Origin: Anolis sagrei
Taxonomy: Eukaryota > Chordata > Lepidosauria > Squamata > Anolidae
DNA length: 64,000 bases
Assembly: GCF_037176765.1 (NCBI RefSeq)
Contig: NC_090021.1
Span: forward strand, 193,969,378 to 194,033,377
Direction: 5' to 3'
Shown here: positions 26,250 to 37,400 of the stretch, in pieces
Layout: each line of letters opens with the position of its first letter
How positions within the stretch are numbered: the stretch's first letter is position 1
Position numbers and translations under genes: made by a program
The notes under the pieces: model-generated
The model's input: the letters and a program-made list of their open reading frames with translations, nothing else
Database searches by the model: none
Told to the model about the DNA's origin: nothing

Positions 26250-28373
26250 ATCTTGTAAGCCACTCTGAGTCTCCTTCGGGGTGAGAAGGGTGGCATATAT
26301 TGTCATAAATAAATAAATATCTCTGTGTGTGCATGTGTCAGAAATCCTTTACAGACTTAACCAGGAGTACAACCCATCCTTACTCTTCGACAGATACATA
26401 TCAATAAAAGCAATATTGTGATTACAAGAAAAGACATATGGTATTTTAAACTAAACAAAAAAAAAACAGAGCAGAAGGATTAGGAAAGAACACATATTAT
26501 AAAATCAGTGTTAGAGCACTAGCATTTTTTTTATTTCACTGCATTGGTAAAACTATTAATCTTCATATATACCTGTTATTTTAATGTTACATGGAATACC
26601 AAAAGGGTATTTTCCCACAATCCCAATTTTGCCGTTCCAGTTGTATTCCTGTCCCAAGTCCACTTGATGCTGCATAAACTAAAAACAACACAAATCTGAT
26701 TATTTGCAACATATAACCAATTATTTGCAACATATATCAAGTTCTGATGGAAAAAACGTTAGAAAACACACACAAACATGTATGTGCATGTGCATCACAT
26801 CATATGATACATATGATCATTCGGACCTGTTTACCTGTCTGAACGCATCTCCCTTTATGAATCACTGTGGAAACTAAGATCTTCTGGGGAGGCTCTGCTC
26901 TCGGTCCTGCCATCATCACAGGCGCATTTGGTGGGGAGAGACAGGGCCTTCTCAGTTATCCCCCCCCCCCCCCCCCCCGTTATGGAACTCCCTTCCTGCC
27001 AATATTAGATCAGCCCCTTCCCTCCTGTCCTTCAGAAGGATGGTGAAGACCTGGCTGTGGGACCAAGACTTTGGGGCAGTGCAATGAGGCAAAAGGGTGT
27101 CCCGAGAGGCAATTGATTTTAATGTGGATATAACTGATTTTAATGTTTGTATACATTTATGGTTTTATGTCCCGTCATTGAATGTTTACCGTATATATGC
27201 TGTGCTTTGCCCTGAGAAGGGCGGAATGTAAATGTTTCAAATAAATAAATAAATAAAGACAATATACATGTATGTGCATTCAACTAAGTTATACATATAG
27301 CAGAGCCTTATTCATGCATCTCCAGAAGGTTCCAGTGAGAGCAACTTACTCCTGGGCGAATGCGTTTATGTCTCTTATTATTCATTATTATAATTATTAT
27401 TACTGTCATCTCCACCTTGTTTCTTAATTTGTAGTACATAGTAATAATATGTACTGGATTCCCAGTGAGCAGGAATATCATGCCCTATATTCATAAATGG
27501 GTGTGAACACAATGATGCAGACATGGATGCCCTAAAACATGTGCATTTATGTCGCTGTAATTTAATAATATTTTGGGCGTGGTTGTCCCCATTTTTTCAC
27601 AGAACTAAATCTTTCTGGATATGGTGGGTCCACTGTAATTCAAGCCTTTATTAATGCACTAGGCTTGAATCCAAAGGATTCTGCTGATGGAAAGCCTTTT
27701 TTCTCATACTGCTCACTTTGCAAAAAGTTGTTGCCTAAGAAAAGTGATCTTAAATACAGAGAAGGCTTGTATTTGAAGGCTACTGGACAAGACTCTGTAC
27801 AAGCTTATTCTGTACAAGACTCCTCAAACCTGACACTTTCTAGGCATGCTGGACGACAACTCTCAAGATCACCAATGTTGTCAATGACCAGGTTGGCAGA
27901 AAGATGAAGTGAGTGGCAATCCAACATATCTAGAGGCTAGTAGGCTGAGCCATTCTGCACTACTTTGCACTGGGATGGGCAACTATTGGAAGATGAGGAC
28001 TGCACGGATCCCCCGTGAGACTTTAGAGTAGTGGTTCTCGACCTAAGAGTCCAAATACTGTCAATTGTGCTGTTTTAGTATGCCACCTATATCGATGTTG
28101 CTGTAACACTACTGCTAAGTAAGACTATTTTCTTACCTGCTCAGAGATAGTTTGAAAGCTATAGAGTCTGACGAGACCTGTACTGTGAGTCACAATCAAC
28201 ATACTGTGAGACATCGAAGCATCTGTCATGCTGTTCCCAAAGAACTGGTTTAAAGGAAAGAAAACATCTCATAATCATAGAGACCAGTAGAAGCGTCTTG
28301 CACTTGCCAAAATCTCCACCCTACATAGGAGATACATAAATTTTCCATAGCAAACAGCAACTTGAGAGGCAGG

Positions 28374-28421
<48 letters not shown>

Positions 28422-31400
28422 CTTTATTTTTAAGTCCCCCCCCCCCCCGCCCAAAGGGACTCAGGGTGGCTTCCAAAAACAAAGATGGCAAATATTCAGT
28501 GTCATGTGCAATGATAAGATAAAACAGAAACAAATGAACAATTTAAACTAACAGTTAAAAATAAGCAAATAAAACAACCTTGACTAAAACATGAAACCCA
28601 TCGGCCTCATAAAACAATAGGCAGTTAAAATCTGTATAAAAATATGAAAATGTGCCTTTTATTAATAAATAAATAATATTTATCTGAAAAAATGGCAACA
28701 CGAGGAAGGATTAAGCCTCTGACCTAATGTTATATTTTCATTCCAGATCTAGCCTACTTTTCCTAGCATGTTTATTTACCACACTTGTACCCCACCCTTC
28801 TCATCCCGCAGGGGACTCAGGATACCCTTACAAAGGCAACAATTCAATATTTTTTGTGTCAGGAGCGATTTGAGAAACTGTCGATTCTGGTGTGAGAGAA
28901 TTGGCCATCTGCAAGGACATTGCCCAGGGGACGTCCGGATGTTTTTCTATCCTGTGGAAGGCTTCTCTCATGTATCTGCATGAGAAGCTGAGGCTGACAG
29001 AAGGGAGCTCACCCCGCTCCCCAGATTTTGGTCAGCAGTCCATTGCGCCACCTGGGGCTCCTCTCCTTCAGCTTCCTAAACAGAAGCAAACTTTGAAATA
29101 AAAAACCGACTTACTCTCCTGTGAAACCTGCGCATAATTGGGATGGGGACTCAGGACAACTTTACAATGGCAACAATTCAATGCCATATATACATATATA
29201 CATATTGATTTAAATAGCATTAAAATCCAAAGCTATTAAAAACACAGACATTAAAACATCAATTAAAAGTGACTGGTGCTTGGATGGGGTCACAGTGTGC
29301 AAAGAATGCATTTATTAAAGTTTTTGAGTAGTGTCAACAGCGTATGATCAATGGGTAAAAGTATAACCAAATATCAAATCTTGGCATTTCTTTGAATAAA
29401 CGTGACATAACTTGGAGAAAAGGCTAATGAGCTTTCTAATGGATCACAAGGAGAAAAGATAATTGTCTTGATGTATTCTAATCCATATTTTAGTACTACA
29501 AGGTACTGAGCCAGGAAACTTACTTTTTTGTCCAGTTCTAGCATTCCAATAAACGAGAGTGGCAGAACCCTGAAGATAGCAAGAACAAAAAGCACAGACT
29601 GCTGGACACCTGCCTAGGAAGGAGGACACTATAAATAATTATATACAGGTTTGTGCAGCACAACAAGGAAATGCGCAAATGTGAATTGTCTTACTTCTTT
29701 CTCTCTCCTAAGACACATGGGACACTCTTAGACTGTGGAATGACCCACAGGAAGAGATTCTGTCTGAATTTTAGAAAGCATTAAAGATCTGTCTCTTCCA
29801 GTAGGTCTACCCACAATACATTTTAAATTGACATTTTGAAGGGTATGAATAATTTTGATGCCTAAGGGTTTTAGTTTGATGTTGACATGTGTTGTTTTTT
29901 TTCATTTAGGTGTTTTAAGTGGTTCTATGTGTTTGTAGTTATATATTGTATTTTAATCTATGCTGAATCCCGCCTCGAGCTATGGAAAAAGGTGGGAAAT
30001 AAATAATAAATGAAATCATGCATATTTACACACATACGTATACACTCTGTTTTGCATACAGAGGCAGAGAGTGTAAAAGTTCTAAAGATGGAATTTCAAT
30101 ATAAGTCATCTTTCAAGAGTCCCAGAACTCATGGATTTGCTGTGGTGCTTCTCACTGTGACACACCATTTTGTGATTTGTGGGGTGAGGGGAAATAAAAA
30201 AGTAGCTGGCTGCCCCCCTATGTACACAAAGTATTATGTTATTGTTGTTGAAACTTCAGATATGATGTTATATGACAGATTTATTACTTATATACACAAT
30301 ATAGAAGAACAACTTCTCTTTATCATGGATAAATTATTGTGTATATAAGTAATAAATCTGTCATATGACATTATATTTGAAGTTTCAACAACAATAACAT
30401 AATACCTTGTGTATCTCAGTAATAGATATCTGTGTTCTATATATTGCCCCCCTATGTAGACTCAGAGCAATAATATCTTTCCTATATTTCTGTTGAGGTC
30501 TCTACAGGGAATGCCATTGCTCTGCATCTGACTATGGGGCATCACAATGTGCTTCTCTGATTCCTCACTCTCTCTACCAACCATGGAATGGCAAAAAGGT
30601 GGGAAAAACATGGCTAAGATTGACTTGTACTCACACATATCACTAACAGGATACTGGATATTCATAGAATCATAGAGTTGGACGAGACCTCATGGGCCAT
30701 CCAGTCTAACCCCTTTCAAGAAGCAGGAAAATCGCATTCAACATACTCCTGATCATTTAACAACCTTTCCATACAGAAACCTGTAACAGGTTGGTTCTTT
30801 TAGAATGCTGATCGAGACAGGCCTTTGATCTGATTCACTAAGTCTTTTTCTCACCATCTTTTCCTTTCAAATCAACATACCTGCCTTGCAGCCCCTGGAA
30901 GCTTCTGCTGAATTGACTTAACAACCATGACATCTTGTGGAGTGTCCCAGCTCAGGTATCTATTGAGAATAAAGAGTAAATTGACCACACGTCAGTAAAA
31001 TGAAATACAATATATTTCAGGAAAGACTAAAAGCCATATGTTTTTCAAAGTTCTATACATTAAAAAAACTTCATACTCGTGGAACCGGTATCCAGTTTCA
31101 GCTACCCGTGTCCAACGAAATGAGTTCACTCTAAGCTTTCTAGGTTCTCTGGATGATACTATGGCATGCTTCTGCAGCAAGTTATCACAGAATTGGGGAT
31201 ATAGCAATTTCCTAGAGAGAATGCCTCTTGGGGAATTTTCTAGCTCCTCCAGTGACATTCTATGCTAACTTCTCAAGGAAGTAATTCATTTCTCTAGGGT
31301 TCTCTATTATCCATGGGTTCCTGATCCACTGTAAGTTCAGGAATATACCCCCCATGGATATGCAGATTGAACCATATAAATAAAGGGCCCTTGCAACTGG

Positions 31401-34400
31401 AGTGTTGGCTAAAATGTCAATTCCACCAAAGACTGACCAGCCGACTATGAGTACCTCTTTCAGATGCCAGGCATAGAGAACCTTTGGCATTCCAGATGTT
31501 TTACATGACTCCCACCTCTTACCACTAGCTAGGATGGATAGAGCTGATGGGATTTGATGGTCAAAACATCGGAGGGGTCACAGCTCATTCTGAGACAAAA
31601 GAGAAGGGAGTGGAATCTTTGGAACAAGGCAAAGCTTATTTGTAAGGCAGGAAGTGCTAGAGATAAATATGAGGTCTTTGACCAAGAAAGGATATGATTA
31701 AGACCACTTGGGACCATTTCTTTTGGATTAAAGTAGCTATCAACTCTTGCCAACTCTCTGAATTTTCCATGACCAAGCAGTGGCCTTTCACAATCTGATA
31801 GGTCTTTCACAAACAGGCCAGTCCTAAATGCTCCCATGGGAGGTACTTACAATTCAATGTAATCTAAATTTAAGACATTTACGTATAATTATAATAATTA
31901 TTATTATTTACAGCATTTATATTCTGTCCTTCTCACCCTGAAAGGGACTCAGAGTGGATCACAGAATACATACACAGCAAACATTTAATGCTGTTAGTCA
32001 TACAGGATAGACAGACAGAGGTATGTGTCGACAGTTTTCTAACTTCGGCATCCTGGAGATTACGCTTGATTCTGGCCACAGGAGTACTGTCACTACATCC
32101 TCTAGGATGACAAATCTTTTGATCACAGACTTTCCTCCTGTTCTTTGATCGCCATTTTTTAAAATGGTGCCATAAAATACCTTACTGCTTAAGCAGTGCC
32201 TGATTTCTCTATTTACAGCTCACAGCTGTTTTCAAACTGCTTAGGCAGACAGTAAGCTAGGCTGAAGGTCAGGTGTTCACCTCAACCTCGTCTCAAACTT
32301 TCAGTTGGGAAAGATCTATTGCTGCTGGTGATTAATCAGCTGTGTTAAACCTATACAAGATAGGTTATATGCAAGTTTTAATTGGTAAAGAAGTGGGAAT
32401 TATGTGGCCCATGTTTTGGACTTCAGCTCTCAGTGGCTCTCTCCAATATAGCCAATGGCAAGGAAAACAGGGGTAGGGTGGGGGGCTGGTTTGCATTTCA
32501 GCAACACTAAAAGGGCAATGCCAATCCCAGATACTCTAGTAAATGAATTCAGGATTGTAGCTGAAAGTAGTAAGCCCCGTGCTGAGTAATTTGCTAATAA
32601 AGTGCTCTAGAGGGCCTACCTTTATTACCTGAATTTGCATTGGGTGGCAAGATACACTTTTTCAAGTATTTCTCCTGTAGTTGCGGAGAGACGTAAAAGC
32701 CAGTTATGAGCTGTCAAAACTGCCAAGGAAGGTTTGTAGTCTGATGGATTGGGCAGTGCTTCACCCTGAATTGAAAGGATTTAATTACATAAAATATTTC
32801 ACAATACTGATTTTTTTCCCAGCATATTGAAATCTATGGTGAGCCTACACACTTTGCTCTGGATTCAATAAGGGCCACAGAAAAGAAAGGGCTGGCTCAC
32901 CAATCTCACATGTTTATTTAACCTAAGAGAAGAGCCCTTTCACATCACACAATTATAGTGCTTCAATTTCACTATGACTGCCCCAATTTCTGGGATTTGC
33001 TATTTGGTGAGGGACTAGAACACCCTCCTAAACTACTAGTCCAGGATTTGCTAGGATGTTGCTGTGGCAACTGAAACAGGATTATAGCACTGTAAGTGTG
33101 AAGGAGCTCTGGTTTGGCCTAAAACATCTCAGTTTCAGACAATGTTGATAGCTTATACTGATACATCAAACAGTAAAAAGCTGACAGTAAATCTGCTAGG
33201 TGAGGAAACACTGACGACCTGCTCAACCCGATACGTTACCTTTCAAATTCCTATCAGGCCAAGGAACTGTGAGGGTAGTACCTATCCTTGTGCCACGTGG
33301 CATTATGCATTCCTTTGCACACAGTACACAGAGATACAATCCCACTCTGCCATACTCTAGCCATCCTGTCACTACAGTGAGTCCTTGGTATTTGTAAGGG
33401 TTTGGTTTCAGGACCACTCAAGTCCCATTATTTCAGTGGTTCCCAAACAGTGGTCCACAAGAATTAAAATATAGTCCGCAGCCTCACTGTTACTACACGG
33501 TTGCAATGAGAGCAACTGTTCTCGCAAAACCTTCTTATAGTGCCGAGGTTTATTAAATATGGCTTTCTGTGGGCAAGCAGATACAACTACTGGATGGCAT
33601 ATGTTCTGTATCAGAAACTAGAGCTGATGTGGTCTATGCAATGCAATTTTCTGTATCAGCATCCCAAATAATCAAATAGAATCTAAAGTTGACCAAAAAC
33701 TGATTTGTAATCCTTTTGGTAATAATGTTAGTGAGTTGTCCCTGTCAAAAAGAAAAAGGTTGGGAACCATTGCATTATATACAACTAGCTGTGCCCTGCC
33801 ACGCGTTGCTGTGGCCTTTAGTAAGAGTTTTGAAGTCTCTGGCCTCTCTTCCTTCCTTCCCTCGATCTCTTTCCCTCTTTCTCTCTCTCACACTCTTTCC
33901 TTTCCCCTCTTTCCCTCTCTCTCTGGCATCCCTCCTTCCTCCCCCTTCTTTATGCTTGTGTGTAAACTTGAGTATTTTCTGTTGGTCATGGGGGTTCAGT
34001 GTGGCATGTTTGCCCCAATTCTGTCGTTGGTGGGGTTCAGGATGCTCTTTGAGTGTTGGTGAACTCTGAATCCCAGTGACTACAACTCCCAAATGTCAAG
34101 GTCTATTTCCCTCAAACTCCATCTGTGTTCATATTTGGGCATATTTAATGCCTATGCCAAGTTTGGTCTGGATCCATCATTGTTTGAGTCCACAGTGCTG
34201 TCTGGATGTTGGTGAACTACAACTCCCATACTCAAGGTCACGGAGGGAAGGGGTGGGGTGAAGGGAGGGGGCGTGTCTTTCCAGAGAGGGAGGGAGGAGG
34301 GAAGGAGTGAGTCAGGGAGGGAAGGGGTGGGGGCGAAGGGAGGGGGCAACTTTGAAGACACGCCACCTCCCTTTGCCCCACCCCTTCCCTCCATGACTCA

Positions 34401-37400
34401 CTCCTTCCCTCCTCCCTCCCTCTCTGGAAAGACATGCCCCCTCCCTTCGCCCCACCCCTTTCCTTCCAGGAGTGAATCACGGAGGGGAGGGGTGGGGCGA
34501 AGGGAGGGGGCGTGTCTAACCGGAGAGGGAGGGAGGAGGGAAGGAGTAAGTCACGGAGGGAAGGGGTGGGGGCGAAGGGAGGGGTGACTTTGAAGACACG
34601 CCCCCTCCCTTCACCCACCCCTTCCCTCCGTGACTCACTCCTTCCCTCCTCCCTCCCCCTCCGGAAAGACATGCCCCCTCCCTTCGCCCCACCCCTTCCC
34701 TCCGTGACTTACTCCTTTCCGGCGTGTCTTTCTGGAGGTGGTGGGAGGAGGGAAGGAGTAAGTCACGGAGGGAAGGGGTGGGGTGAAGGGAGGGGGGCGT
34801 GTCTTTCCCGTGGGGATGCGGCGTGGCGAGGCTTGGAGTGTGCAGAGCGGGGCTTGGAGGCAGTGTGGGAGGGGTAAGATGAAGGAGGGGGTGGAGGGAA
34901 GGGGGCGGGGGGAAGTTGCGTTGTTTGTGTGTGTGTGTGTGTGTGTGTGGGCGGCGACGTGTTCATGCTGGGCAGGGCGAGGGAGGGAAGTGCGGAGGGT
35001 GCGTTGGCCGTTCGGCCATGTGTGCGCGCGTGCTGGGGACTTTGCTCCAGTGCACATGCTCAGTTGTTTTGGCGATTTATCTGTGTGTTGTTGTGTTGTT
35101 TTCAATTCTGAGTGGATTAGGTTGTACCGAGTGGGTTGTCCTTGGGGCATGGCAATTTTGGTGCCGTTTCGTTGGGGGGTTGTGGAGTTTTGCTGTCCCG
35201 TTGAACCAACCTAACAGATTTATATATATAGATCACATTGTAAAATGGTGTCTTTTGTATAAAATGGCAAAACCAATACTTGCTGTTTTGGAATTTTATT
35301 TTTGGAATATTCTCAAGTCAGGGGCACTTAAATGCCTGGATCCAAAATCCGTGGATACAGAGGGCCGACTACATAATATCTTGTGCCAGAAGCAAGTTTT
35401 AACAGTTTCATTTTTAAATTTACAGAGCATGTATCTGATTTTGCTTCCCAACCTATGAATAATCTTTCTTTGAGATATTTCATATATATATTCAGTCTCC
35501 ACAATCCTGAAAGGACGGACATCTTATGATGGATTTTCCTCCTTGCATAGTGTATTAGATCCAGGCTACCAGCAGATTCTTGTAAATATGTAAATAACTG
35601 AGCAATCCATGGAAGCTTCACTTTAAAACATACAGTACTGCTTATTTCAGTCCCAAAAGTTGCTCCCCAGAGACAACTGCATTTGTTGGGCTTCTAATTA
35701 AAAGGCAGAGAGGGAAAATACAATGAAAGGGACACAAGTGCGTCTGACACATGTTCTGCTAAGTTAAAAAAAAAGAATCTTACCACTGGGCACTCCAATA
35801 ATAAAGCATCCTCTATTTTTTCTGATTTAGGGCATGTTGGCATTTGATAAATTATCCTCGGCTCTGCTGCCATGCTAACAGGTGGAGGGAGGAAAAAAGG
35901 GGAAATAAAGTGTTTTACTTTCCATTATTCAAAAGAAATAGGCACATGTTATGCACTATTATTATTATCAATCATACTTCTATCTTTATGTAGATGCTTT
36001 TAAGTTTTTCTCCCAGCTTTAGTGGCATTATCCCTTATCCTTATTCAGAACAGAGGGACCTTCCTCTTCTCTGTTCTTTATCATCTCTCCTGTTTAGCCG
36101 GTGCCACACCACCTGACATCCATCGAGAAGTAGCAGCCAGTAATGAAAGGACCAAGGCATTGACATCTCCGGTCCATCCCCTGTTCAGATATCAGCCAGC
36201 AAACCAATGCCTTAAATCAAGAAATAGTTTCCTAAGATCTACAGAGATACTCGCAGGAACACTTCAGCAAGTGAGAGTCCAAAAGTGGCAGGCTAAAACC
36301 CAGAACCCCAATCCGTGGCTGATACCGGAAGAGAGATTCCCCCCTGAGCAAACAGAAGACTGGGTGACTTGGAAGGTGCTGAACAAACTGCGCTCTGGCA
36401 CCACGATATACAGAGCCAACCTTAAAAAATGGGGCTACGAAGTGGAGTCCGCAACATGCGAGTGTGGAGAAGAACAAACCACAGATCACCTACTACAATG
36501 CAGTCTGAGCCCTGCCACATGCACAATGGAAAACCTTCTCACAGTGACATCAGAGGCATTCCAAGTGGCCATCTTCTGGTCAAAGGATATTTAGAATAAC
36601 GCCAAGTTTTAATCTTTATTTGTGGTTTTTAAAAATATATTATAACTCTATTCTCAATTTGCTTCTGACACCATAAATAAATAAAACCATCTCTCCTACT
36701 AGCACAGGCTCTAAGATGTAACTGTCCTTTATCCCTTTTCCAAAGAAGCCCACAGACATTGTGGCAACTAGCCAGATGCTTCCAAGGGGATTGTATAATG
36801 CCTAACTATTCCAGCCTTCAAGGCCTTTTATAGTTGGGGCTGATGGTAGATGTAATCCAGAACCTCTGCCCAAAATTACCTGCTGTGTTTCCATGGTTTG
36901 GTGAGGAACATAATCCCCAGAGTCACAGCACAATGCTCAAACCACTGCACCACACTGGCTCTCATTGAAACTTTATAGCCCTGCATTTTATAAGTACTTT
37001 TATGTAGGATAACTTTCCTGGCAAAATTACTTTGGTTTCTGCAAATTTTGGAAGAACAGTGCATTGCAAACATAGTTTTTTTTAAAAAAAATTAAGAAAT
37101 GTTTTTATAGCTACCTGCTCATACAGCAGCGATAATTTTCCAAATAGATCTTTCCACTCTGGTAAACTATTGGAGATGTTGAATGCGTAGTCCAAACATT
37201 TCTGAATGTCGTACTTTCCTGAAATAAATAGCAGTGATAAAAAAAGCCTGTGGCTTTGAAATTGCAAATGTCCACAAGCATTAATCTTATTTATTATTTT
37301 GTTGAAAAGGTAAATGAGGTCTTCATCAGAATACTAAGAGTTTTTAGAAATGCAAGCTAATTTATTTCTATTATTTTATTCTACTACACAAAGTAGGATT

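Larger units (their letters stand above)
33375..35371 (+). mobile_element. MER2/Tigger-like DNA transposon carrying nested elements
   Basis: The left end CAGTGAGTCCTTGGTATTTG continues GGTTTGGTTTCAGGACCACT. The right part has TTTTTGGAATATTCTCAAGT, GGATCCAAAATCCGTGGATA and CAGAGGGCCGACT, matching the Tigger7/MER2 type from memory. TA flanks the left end. The middle is interrupted by a hAT at 33434 and a Helitron at 33785. Confidence 0.65.

Noticed and set aside
34152-35214. Several open frames rich in Gly/Arg/Pro/Ser
   Set aside because: They arise from the G-rich inverted array and neighbouring GC-rich Helitron DNA; every frame is open because stops are rare in such sequence.
37082-37267. 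Minus-strand open frame containing KYDIQKCLDYAFNISNSLPE
   Set aside because: The same bases in another phase give NVWTTHSTSPIVYQSGK with proper splice sites, which is DCAF17 exon 2. The first frame is a shadow.
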